Under the pieces are notes generated by a model. That model worked only from the letters and a program-made list of their open reading frames with translations, made no database searches and had not been told where the DNA came from. From NCBI GenBank assembly GCA_022495995.1, contig JAFEMH010004876.1, forward strand, positions 62,001 to 126,000: DNA of 64,000 bases. Reading direction: 5' to 3'. The stretch's first letter is position 1. Every line of letters starts with the position of its first letter. The DNA comes from Adenophora triphylla var. japonica. Lineage: Eukaryota > Streptophyta > Magnoliopsida > Asterales > Campanulaceae. Shown in pieces: positions 45,947 to 55,200 of the stretch. The translations under genes were made by a program, and so were the position numbers.

Positions 45947-47179
45947 ATGAATCCCGAAGCACTCAAGAAGAAAATTGAGGATCAAAGGACTCTATATGAA
46001 GAAATGCTACAAGCCCAAGCCGATGAAATGAAGGCCCAATTAGAACTTGAAAGGAGAATCCAAGCCGGGGAAATGAAAGCCATGGTTGACAAACTTCGAG
46101 CCATGAAACTAAAAATGGTCGAATTAAGCTCCCAGAAGAAAGAGAATGGGACCTCTTCCGATGATGAAGTATCATATACTAAGAAGGCTAAAAGCCACCA
46201 CAAAAGCAAGAAAAAGAAGTATGAGCCTAGCTCATCATCTTCCTCCTCTGACAATGAGAGTGACACTTCCAAGAAAGAAAACAAAGGGAAAAGCAAGAAC
46301 GAACCCCTTACCATGGCAATGCTAGAAAAGAAACTCGCATCCCTCGATGTGAGCAAGGGAGCCTCGCTCTATATCGACTACGACACCCTTCGTCAATCAT
46401 AGTCAAAGCTTCCTAGAAAATACAAAACACCCAATATTGTGAAATTCAATGGCACTACTTGTCTGAAAACTCACTTGGAAACCTACTCTTGGGCTATACT
46501 ACCTATGGGTGTCGATGACAACTTTCTAGTTCAATGCTTCCCTCAAACCCTTGATGGTGCCGCTAGAGATTGGTACATGGCCCTTCCACTCTCCACAAGG
46601 CTTGATTGGTCACTCGCCAGTCGTGCCTTCCAAGAACAATTTGAGGACAACACTACCTACCGCACTACTAGGAGAGACCTTGAGCAAACTAAGCAACAAC
46701 AAAATGAGTCATTCACAGACTTCGTCAAAAGATGGAGGACCAAACTGACTAAAATCGTTGATAGGCCAAGCCTAGACGAACAAATTCATATCCTACTTCA
46801 ATGTCTTCGCGAAGAGTACCAAGAGAAGCTTGTCAGCAATTATTTCCCTAATTTCCTCTAGCTCCATAAATCGGGCATTAGAATTGATGAATTGATCCGT
46901 CTTAGAAAGAATTCAGAAAAGGAGAATTGTCCAACAAAGGGGAGCACCGGTCCTACCTATCATGATTTTGGTGGGGCTACTCTTAAGGAAATGTTCGATG
47001 ATCTAGTAGGCCAAGGAAAATTGAAGCCAATGGAAGACTATCATCCTAAGAAAATGAGAGAAGATTGGGACCACGATAAATTTTGCGATTACCATCAGTT
47101 TAGAGGTCATGACACCAACAATTGCTATAATTTGAAGGATGCCATCTAGGACTTATATGAAGCCAGCAAGATCAACTGA
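45947..47179 (+). pseudogene. Element E gag, one frame with TAG stops
   Basis: A single frame starts at ATG 45947 (MNPEALKKKIEDQ) and continues to about 47179 without frameshift. It is broken by TAG at 46400, 46859 and 47147. The N-terminal part is a coiled-coil-like, charged segment with a Lys/Ser-rich stretch. The capsid region has WYMALPLSTRLDWSLASRAF and ESFTDFVKRWRTKLTKI, matching the retrotransposon Gag family. A zinc-knuckle variant CDYHQFRGHDTNNC (CX2HX4HX4C) lies near 47084-47125. Two of the TAG codons replace Gln in related Gags (AIQDL and an AQLH-like position), which fits C-to-T decay. There is no protease or RT behind it. Confidence 0.85.
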
Positions 47180-48310
47180 AGCATCACCACCTTGGGGCTC
47201 CGATTGTCCTCTCCCTTTTTCCTTTGAAAAAAAAAATAGATTAGGACAACTTCCTAGTATGTTCTCGAAGAGTCATTCTGTCATTCTAGTACATCTCTAT
47301 CCTCTCTAGTTTGTGTCAAGTGAACTATCGAGTCTGTTTCGAATTTCCTTATCAATAAAAGTTATATCTTTATCCTAAACACTTTCCCAAGAGTTGTTTT
47401 TCTTTATGAGTATCATTTGATCCATGCTGAATAGTGGACCCTGATTCCTTAAATCATCACGAAAAATAGAAACTTCTAAACAAGTTTGAAATGAAAACTA
47501 TTATTAGAAGGCTTAAGGCTGAACATGACTCCTGTTGAAAGTCGATTGTCAACAAATGAAGGAAGCCAAAGGCGCTGCTATCAACATTCATCCCAAGAAG
47601 AGTGGGGCTACTCAATTCAAGTCTTTGAGAGTACAAAAAAAAAAGAGAGAAAAAGAGAGAAAAAAAAAAAAAAATTCTCTCAAGCCTTCATTACCCCACA
47701 ACTAAGATGGAATTTCAACAAAGGCACGAAGGAATCTCCCACAAAGAAGAAGAGTCAAGTGATACCAACGAAGAAAAGAGGATCCCTCAACATCCTCTTA
47801 CAATGAAGCCTGAATGGCAACGCAAATGAAGAAGACTTTCAGCATCAATCCATAAAGAAAAATGTTTAGCCTTAAGTCATACTAATGATTGGCTTTCTTT
47901 TCAAACTCGTTAAGAAATTTCTAGATGATGCAAGGTCCATTAATAGTAGAACAACTTTTCTAGACCTTTGAGCCATGTAGCGTTCTTTGTTGAGTCTAGG
48001 AGCTTCCTCTTAGCCATTCTCATACACACTCTTGAAATTCAAGCATCAAAACTAGGGCTTCCTAACCTTTCCTCCCAGTCAATCTCTACTTAAACTCTCA
48101 AGAGTAATCAAATCTACATAAGGAGCTTTCTCCTTTTTGCTTCTCACTCTCATTATTAGAGAGTATACTCCCCAAAAAGAGTCAATGCTTGGATCACCTT
48201 CCAAAAAAATAGAGTCCGTATCTCCTCAAGTAAACTCGAGATCTCATCTTTCTCCTTAATGAGATTCTTTTGACTGAGTCCCCTTCGAGAAAACATATTC
48301 TTCAAAAAAA
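47180..48310 (+). other. Element E post-gag region, no pol
   Basis: About 1.1 kb without recognisable protease, RT or integrase. A poly-A/Lys-rich stretch lies at 47630-47675. An AATAAA occurs near 47354. The whole pol region expected here is absent. Confidence 0.6.
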
Positions 48311-48317
48311 TGGCTCA

Positions 48318-48348
48318 CTAGGTTGAAAACTCGTAAAGAGCGTCCTAG
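48318..48348 (+). ncRNA. Motif H hairpin, element E copy 1
   Basis: CTAGG, TTGAAAA, CTC-GTAAA-GAG, CGT, CCTAG. The inner CTC/GAG pair replaces CCC/GGG of other copies on both sides. Confidence 0.6.
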
Positions 48349-48393
48349 GCAAAAGTTAGAGCACAAAAATAAAAGACGCAAAAGAGATGCCCG

Positions 48394-48423
48394 CTAGATT
48401 GAAAACCCGAAAGGGCGGTCTAG
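48394..48423 (+). ncRNA. Motif H hairpin, element E copy 2
   Basis: CTAGA, TTGAAAA, CCC-GAAA-GGG, CGG, TCTAG. The outer CTAGA/TCTAG pair replaces CTAGG/CCTAG on both sides. Confidence 0.6.
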
Positions 48424-49165
48424 GCAAAAACCAGGGTGCGTCACTAAGAAAAAAAATTCAAAGGGATAAAGGAGGGCATCCTTCTTCAATTTACACAGCC
48501 TCATAAGCCTGTTCGCGAAGTCATCTGCAACATACAAGAAGTCTTGGGGCTTAGTGTCGAGAGAAGCCTTGGAAAATGCGTGCTTTGGAGTAGGCAGCAT
48601 AAGTTCTACAAAGCAAAAGCCATTGGGGTGGTTTAGATCTTGTTCAGTCAATGATCATCACATGAAAAAAAAAACTTAGGGGGTTGACGATGGAAAATTC
48701 CTACGACAACAAAAAAATTTTGAAGTATCCTGAACCTTAGCATTGAACTTGGGTTATCTCAACGGGATCCTATTAGACGATTGTCTCATTCGATTTTTAG
48801 ATGGACCTCACGAGTTGGTCTTCTAAACAAAAATCTAAATCACACAAACGATTTTCAATTCTCACATAATAGAACTCATTCTCCCTGCTAATTCTTGGAG
48901 TCGAGGGCACATTGATCGTCTTGAACAAACAAATGCTTAAGTGAATATATGTTGTTATGCAAATGCTTTCACTAACCCTCTTACAAGAATTAAAGTGCAT
49001 AAAGCATGTCAAGTGCCTACTTTCAAGAATTAGATCAAACATGTTGAGTGTTTGGATTTCGCTTATCAATGCATCTCTTAAAACGTCAAGTATCTTTATT
49101 GTGTCAAGCGTCCATCACGTCAAGTGCCATGCGTCAAGCATATTCCAACAAAAGCCCGATTCAGC
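48424..49165 (+). other. Element E non-coding stretch before the array
   Basis: AT-rich and without recognisable genes. The last part (49000-49160) contains degenerate TCAAGTGCC and TCAAGCAT units that grade into the array. Confidence 0.5.
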
Positions 49166-51520
49166 GCCCTTACAGGTGGATCGTCATCAATTAGATGTGT
49201 CAAGCATCTACATGTAGTATGTCGAGTACTCACCAACATAAAAGCCCGGTCTTGAATCGCCAGGATCGTCACCCATTAGGTGTGTCAAGCATCTATAGGT
49301 AGTATGTCGAGTACTCACCAACAAAAAAAAGCCCGGTCTTGAATCGCCAGGATCATCACCAATTAGGTATGTCAAGCATCTACAGGTAGTATGTCGAGTA
49401 CTCACCAACAAAAACAAAAAGCTTGGTCCTGAATCGCTAGGATCGTCACCAATTAGGTGTGTCAAGCATCTATAGGTAGTATGTCGAGTACTCACCTCAA
49501 CAAAAGCTCGGTCCCAAATCGCCAGGATCGTCACCAATTAGGTGTGTCAAGCATCTACAGGTAGTATGTCGAGTACTCACTAACAAAAAAGTCCGGTCTT
49601 GAACCGCCAGGATCGCCACCAACAAAAAAGCCCGGTCTTGAATCACCAGGATCGTCAGCTCAACAAAAGCTCGGTCCTAAATTGCCAGGATCGTCACCAA
49701 TTAGGTGTTTCAAGCATCTACAGGTAGTATTGAAATTACCCGGATCCGAGAAAGGCTTCGCAGCCCCGGCATCTGGCGTCTTTCGCGTTGGGGCGACGTG
49801 TCTCGCCGTTTTTGTTTTTGTAGAGTCGCCACGCCGTTTTTATTAAGCCCAAAACATTGAAAAAGGGCATCAGTTTAAAGATAATTTTAAACTGTTTTTG
49901 TGTGATGAGATTTTGAGTTCGGAGGTCAGATGACTCCCGGGAAGAGAATATTAGAATATTAGAGCTCACCCGAGTAGCCTCGTAAAACGAGTCTTTCGGA
50001 TACCCCTAATATCCTTTAAATGTTGTGTGTGTGTGTGTGTGTGCTTTTAAAAATGCATGCTGTATCGGATGTCTACATTGTATGCTATGTATGGAAATGT
50101 ATTGAAATAGTATAGGAAGGAAGCCTTACCAATGTTGGTTCGTGTCTGTCTTCCGCTGGGGAATAGTGTTTGAGGTCGGAGTAGCGTTCCGGTACGGATC
50201 GGGATTGCTTCGGGAGGGACCAGGTTGTCCGCGGACGAGTTTCGGCGTGAGTTGAGGTTGTAGGCTGCGTTCGGGGCGAGGTTCGGCGTGCGTGGGGATC
50301 GTCGGGATCACTCGGGCAGAGGTTCTGCGCGGCGTTGTGGTGGCGGGAGTCACTCGGGCGTAGTTTCGGCGTGATTTGGGATCGTCGGTTTGACTCGGAA
50401 AGAGCCGGACACCGTGGAAAGACCAGTGCAAGGCCTCGGAGTACCACGAGGGGCCTCAGAGTACCTCGAGAGTGCCTCGGGGCAGCGCGGGAGCGTCTCG
50501 GGAGCGCTCGGGGAGGCTTCGGAGCACCACAAGGGAGCTCGGAAGGCCTCGGAAAGATCCGAAAGGGGTCGGGAGTGCCTCGAGAGGACTTAGAGGGAAG
50601 CCAGAAGGCTAAGGGAGGAAGAGAGAAGAGGGAGGTGTGTGAAAATGAGGAGGGGGAGCCCTCTATTTATAGTAAAAATTTCGGAGCAAAGAGGTCCGTA
50701 CGGACCTTCTTGGTTATCCAGAATTTTGGATTTCCTCGATTTGAGGGAATCTGCAATGATGGTGAATATTCTGGAATGATGATGTCCCCCATGCAAGAAG
50801 GTCCGTACGGACCAACTCAGCATGCAAAGAGGTCCGTACGGACCAACCATGCATTTGGGTAATCATTTCTTCTGGGATTTGAGGGAATATTGTGGACTTT
50901 AAGGGGATTCAGTAATTATGACAGCAAAGAGGTCCGTACGGATCAATATTGCTTTCCCAATTTCCTGAAAATTCCCAAAAGGTCCTTTTGTCCCTTTTTA
51001 TCCCAGGAAGGCTCCTCCCTTGGTTTGGTTGGGGGTTTGAGAGGGTTTTGAGAGGGTTTTGAGAGGGTTTTGAGTGAGAGAGGTCTCCGAGACTACGTTG
51101 ATGAGTCTGCGGTGTTTCCCGTGTGTTTGAAAGGGGGTGATCCAGATTGGGGTACTTACAAGTATGTCGAGTACTCACCAACAAAAAAAGCTCGGTTTTG
51201 AATCACTAGGATCGTCACCTCAACAAAAGCTCGGTCCTGAATCGCCAGGATCGTCATCAATTAGGTGTGTCAAGCATCTACAGGTAGTATGTTGAGTACT
51301 CACCAACAAAAAAATCTCGGTCTGAATCGCCAGGATCGTCACCTCAACAAAAGCTCGGTCCCGAATCGCCAGGATCGTCACCAATTAGGTATGTCAAGCA
51401 TCTAGGGTCAGTATGTCAAATACTTACCTCAACAAAAGCCCGATCTTGAATCGCCAGGATCGTCACCTCAACAAAAGATTGGTCCCGAATCGCCAGGATC
51501 GTCACCTCACTTCAGTCTCA
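49166..51520 (+). repeat. 85-90-bp tandem array of element E, split by a solo LTR
   Basis: Units are built of TCAAGCATCTACAGGTAGTATG, TCGAGTACTCACC, AACAAAAAAGCCCGGTC and GAATCGCCAGGATCGTCACC, with AGTATGTCGAG at 49216, 49301, 49388, 49478 and 49563. The array breaks at 49730 and resumes at 51161. A short form of about 40 bp (AACAAAAGCTCGGTC...CCAGGATCGTCACCTC) dominates the right part. Confidence 0.85.
49731..51160 (-). mobile_element. Solo LTR of the element A family
   Basis: A 1430-bp LTR in reverse orientation (minus sense TGTAAGTACCCC... to ...GGGTAATTTCA) flanked by the perfect 5-bp TSD AGTAT (49726-49730 and 51161-51165). No internal sequence remains, so it formed by LTR-LTR recombination. 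It keeps four palindromes (50693, 50800, 50831, 50931) and a TATA box (50671-50664). Confidence 0.95.
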
Positions 51521-51868
51521 AAAGAAAAATCGTTTGAATGCAAAGGACCGGACAGGTAAATCTTTATTTTCTAACATCTTTCCCTGCAGGTTCGGAGCCA
51601 AAACAGGAGAATCTTCAGACAGACAGGTATATTCAGAATTGGGTCATGATTTGATTCCTTAGTATGGATTTGCCTTTTAAAAAATAAAATCTCCTCGATT
51701 TTCAAAAATAATTTTCAAAATACCTAAAGCAGTATTTTCGTGTTTTGGGGTCGAACTACGTTTTGGTCTGATTCTCTGATAGAGATACGTAGGCAGCCGT
51801 GCGGCACGACCATCCCATTGTTCAAAATGATGTCTTTTCTATCGACAACATGACTTCTTCCATAAGTC
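51521..51868 (+). other. Element E 3' untranslated region with motif G
   Basis: Motif G at 51756-51792 has the outer stem CTACG/CGTAG and a TCTC/GAGA inner stem, followed by GCAGCC. Next comes GACTTCTTCCATAAGTCTTGTCGC, whose parts recur before the LTRs of A (CACTTCTTTCATAAGTGACGTCGTC) and C. Confidence 0.6.
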
Positions 51869-51885
51869 TTGTCGCCGAGGGGCTC
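51869..51885 (+). other. Polypurine tract region, element E
   Basis: CTTGTCGCCGAGGGGCTC with GAGGGG just before TGTAGACACC. Confidence 0.6.
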
Positions 51886-52883
51886 TGTAGACACCCCATT
51901 CTGAACAAATAATTACATGATTATACTACTCTTCGTCTCTCTTTTGTGTTTTGATGAACGCATATTAGTTTCGTTAAGTTTCTAACTAACCTCGTTAGTT
52001 TTGGACCTAACTGACTAACGGAACGACTGAAGAGGACAAAATAGTCATTTGACTAGTTATCCCACGCGGGACATACGTGTCTCGCGCGAGACAACCCCTC
52101 TGCAGGATGTGCATAATCACTTTCCTTCTCCGTTTAAACCTCTTTCTTGATAAATCTTATCTTCATCTGGTTCTCCAATAGCAGTTGAGTTCTGAAACCT
52201 TCCTAGGGTAATTTCCCTTTCCAACTTTAGCTCTCCAACCTCCTATAAATACTTGATGACTTTCAGTATTTCGAAGATTCTCGATCATTGATCAAAAACA
52301 CATAACACACACCTTTTGTTGGTTTCTCTCCCTGAAAGATTCCCACAAAATCACCCTAAAATCACCTAAAGTTTGTTTATCAACCTTGTTGATAAACAAA
52401 CATCGAAGTCCGAATCAAGGATTGAGGCGAAGCTCTGTCCGCATCAAGATTGGAATCTAGGATTGAGTCGAAATTCTGTCCGAATCTCTTCTCAAAAGGT
52501 AATCATCCTTTAACGTTTGTTTCTCTTCTCAATCCCTCTATTGATTTTAGAGTAGTGTAATCCCATCAAAAAGATTAGCCTAGAGTTCCTTCAGTTCATG
52601 GAGGCGATCTCGAAGCATACAATCCGACATTCCTAATTAATAAATTAATTAGGATTTATTTGTTTCTTTTTATTGTTCATAGACTGATTAGATTAATAAC
52701 ACTCAATTAGCAAGACCAATCTTCGGATTGGGTGAAATGGATGCTCCTTGACCTACCTATTCCATAACTTAACCCCTGAACCCATGAATCTCTTAAAAAT
52801 ATCAAAAAGATTTTTCTTATTGTTTTTCATCAATAAATAATAAGTGGCGACTCCTAGATGTTTAAAAATTCACCATCGCTACA
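51886..52883 (+). repeat. Element E 3' LTR
   Basis: Palindromes ATCCCACGCGGGAC (52059-52072) and the perfect GTCTCGCGCGAGAC (52079-52092) lie upstream of TATAAATA (52244-52251). The promoter is complete here, unlike in the 5' LTR. Confidence 0.9.
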
Positions 52884-52888
52884 TCGAG

Positions 52889-53486
52889 CATAACCGACGA
52901 TCTCGAGACATGCCGAACCTCTGCCCGAGTCCAGTCAACAATCCCGACGATCTCGACGCACGCCGAACCTCTGCCCGAGGATACACCTGACACTCCCGAG
53001 GCACGCCGAAGCTCTGTCCGCAGACACCGGTACATCCCCGAAGCAATCCCGATTCGTCCCGAAACACTATTCACACTTAAACACTATTTTCAAGCTGAAG
53101 ACAGACACGAACCAACATTGGTAAGGCTTCCTTCCAAACTATTTCCATTTATTTCAATACATAACATACAATGTAGACATCATATACATCATGCATTTTT
53201 AAAAAGCACATACACATACAAACACAACTTTTAAAGAAAGAGGGGTACCGAAAGACTCATTTTTACGAGGCGACTCGAGTGAGCTCTGCTATTTTCTTCC
53301 CAAGGCGTAACCTGACCTTCGAACTCAAAATCTCATCACACAACAACAGTTTTTAAACTAAGGCTTTTTTTTAATATTTTGGGCTAAATCAAAACGGCGT
53401 GACGACTCTACAAACAAACGCATCGACACACTCCCAACAATGCGAGATGCTGGGGCCCGCGCGCGAGCTGAATCTGAGTAATTTCA
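52889..53486 (+). repeat. Element C 3' LTR, last piece
   Basis: It resumes after element E and aligns with 15240-15885 of A (AACATTGGTAAGGCTTCCTTCC, CATGCATTTTTAAAA, GGTACCGAAAGACTC, ACGGCGTG) to the end ...AATTTCA. It is clearly more diverged from A than the solo LTR is. Confidence 0.85.
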
Positions 53487-54178
53487 AGTAGGAATCTTAA
53501 TGTATGCACAAGTCTGTACTCGTCCAGACCTTGCATTTATTGTTGGGATGATTGGTCGGTATCAAAGCAATCCGGGGAGAGAACATTGGGTTGCAGCCAA
53601 AAGAGTGATGAGATACCTACGAAATACTAAGGACTACAGCTTACATATACAAAGTCGGATCATCTTGAGATCGTTGGTTATTTCGATTCCGATTTCGCTG
53701 GATATCAAGATAGTCGAAAGTCGACGTCCGGTTATGTCTTCACATTAGCCGGTGCAGCAATATCTTGGAGAAGTGGCAAGCAAACACTTGTAACTTCCTC
53801 TATCATGGAAGCCAAGTTTGTTGCTTCTTACGAAGCATCCAATCAAGCTATATGGCTGCGTAAATTCATTGAGGGAATGCAAATTGTCAATGGTATTGAA
53901 AAATCGCTCGTTATATTGTGACAGTCGGGCAGCAGTGTTGTATTCTAACAACAAGAAGAGTTCATCTAAATATAAACATATAGATATTAAGTTTCTTGTT
54001 GTAAGAGAAAGAGTACAAAATGAACAAATGAAATACAACTTATAGGAATAAATTCCATATTAGCAGATCAATTTACTAAAGCGTTATCTCCTTTAGGGTT
54101 TCACGAGCATACCGTTCATATGGGTGTAACAACTTTTGATAACATTAAATATAGTGGGAGTTTGTGTTGTACTTTCAT
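53487..54178 (+). pseudogene. Copia RNase H domain, 3' end of pol, frameshifted
   Basis: It starts in frame right after C's LTR: MYAQVCTRPDLAF and GRYQSNPGREHWVAAKRVMR. The next frame gives SDFAGYQDSRKSTSGYVF, AISWRSGKQT and EAKFVASYEA. After another shift come LYCDSRAAV, SSSKYKHIDIKFLVVRERV and ADQFTKALSPLGFHEH. All are hallmarks of Copia RNase H and the pol C-terminus. At least two frameshifts (near 53655 and 53915) and a stop (near 54042) are present. Confidence 0.85.
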
Positions 54179-54512
54179 TTAATTGTTTTGTTTATTAATT
54201 ATTGATCTCATTTGGTTAAGTAGGACTAGTTGGAAGAATATACATACATGCTTTAATATATTCACAATTATCATGCTACACATCTGCACTTAATCTATGT
54301 CATTTAGTTGGATATATATATGTGATTATTGTGGGTTTAAATGCGAATCAATTACAACGACTGCTCATTTAATCCTTATATTTATAAAATTAATGGACGG
54401 GATTTTTGAACGGCAATAAAGTATAAATAAGGATTGTCATTTACATTATAAATATGATTTTAGAATGGTTTATTAAGTACAAACATATGTTTGGGCAATT
54501 CAAGTGATAGAT

Positions 54513-54900
54513 TGTTAGAACATGGATTGCAAAATGTGTATACTTAGTAAATTTAAATAAACATGTACACGTGCATGTATAAATTATAAATATAATGTTA
54601 ATATAAAGTGTAGAAAATTAATAAATGTGTAGAATTCCTGAAGTGTAAATTACCTATTTATGATGGGCAAAATGATAATTTCTCACTGTTTTATATGTGA
54701 AAGGGTGTGATCCCTAAATGAATTGACCATTGTTTCTATATATAGAGGCATAGCATCAGCGTAGAAACTACTAAATAATCTTATTTATACTCTCTCCATA
54801 AATCTGAATGAAAGAGAAGGCATTCATCACTTAGAAGATCTAAATCTCCCTATATTATTTCTTCTTTTTCTCTTCAATATTAAGGCAAATGGATTCAACA
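54513..54900 (+). repeat. Probable Copia 3' LTR
   Basis: It begins TGTTAGAACATGG after AAGTGATAG, a decayed form of the Copia tract AAGTGGGAG, and ends GGATTCAACA. Ends TGTT...AACA are consistent. It contains a TATATATA-like promoter near 54738. The partner LTR is not in the window, so the limits are provisional. Confidence 0.55.
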
Positions 54901-55200
54901 ATTATTTTACGCTTTCGCCTCCATTTCCTTTTCTCAAACTTTTTCAAGAAATGAGTACGCTTTGGGTTTATCGTAATAGAGATGTTTCAACAATTGATAC
55001 GCTTTCGATTCCATTTCCTTTTCTCAAACTTTTTCAAATGTTCCAACAATTGATACGCTTCCAACTCCATTTCCTTTTCTCAAACTTTTTCAAATGTTCC
55101 AACAATTGATACGCTTCCAACTCCATTTCCTTTTCTCAAACCTTTTCAAATGTTCCAACAATTGATACACTTTCGATTCCATTTCCTTTTTTCAAAAAAT
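54899..55200. repeat. 56-bp tandem repeat
   Basis: CAATTGATAC recurs at 54991, 55047, 55103 and 55159 (period 56), each with CTCCATTTCCTTTTCTCAAAC and TTTTTCAAATGTTCCAA. A longer first unit starts at 54899 at the Copia LTR end, so the Copia element probably inserted in this array. Confidence 0.85.

Larger units (their letters stand above)
43437..52883 (+). mobile_element. Element E: Tat-type LTR element with gag only
   Basis: LTRs at 43437-44427 (991 bp) and 51886-52883 (998 bp) begin TGTAGACACCCCATTCTG and end CACCATCGCTACA. The TSD is CCGAG (43432-43436) against TCGAG (52884-52888), one mismatch. It has a tRNA-Arg primer site, a long leader, a gag frame with three stops, no pol, motif H and G hairpins, an 85-90-bp tandem array and a purine tract. 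A solo A-type LTR sits in the array. Without pol it would depend on enzymes from another element. Confidence 0.9.
30877..53486 (+). mobile_element. Element C: Tat-type element of A's family, right half, with nested insertions
   Basis: It contains antisense DUF7745 and PMD, tandem repeats, motif G copies and a 3' LTR that starts at 39177 and ends at 53486. The LTR is split by elements D and E; the remaining LTR pieces are collinear with A's LTR. Its pol and 5' LTR lie outside the window, to the left of element B. The right flank starts AGTAG (53487-53491), the expected 5-bp TSD, in the RNase H frame of a Copia element. Confidence 0.85.
53487..54900 (+). mobile_element. Ty1/Copia element, 3' remnant
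   Basis: The RNase H end of a Copia polyprotein followed by a 3' untranslated region and a probable LTR. It was split by element C, so the 5' part should lie upstream of the window, to the left of C's missing half. Confidence 0.8.

Noticed and set aside
49208..49537. 109-codon minus-strand frame
   Set aside because: A by-product of the 85-90-bp array of element E.
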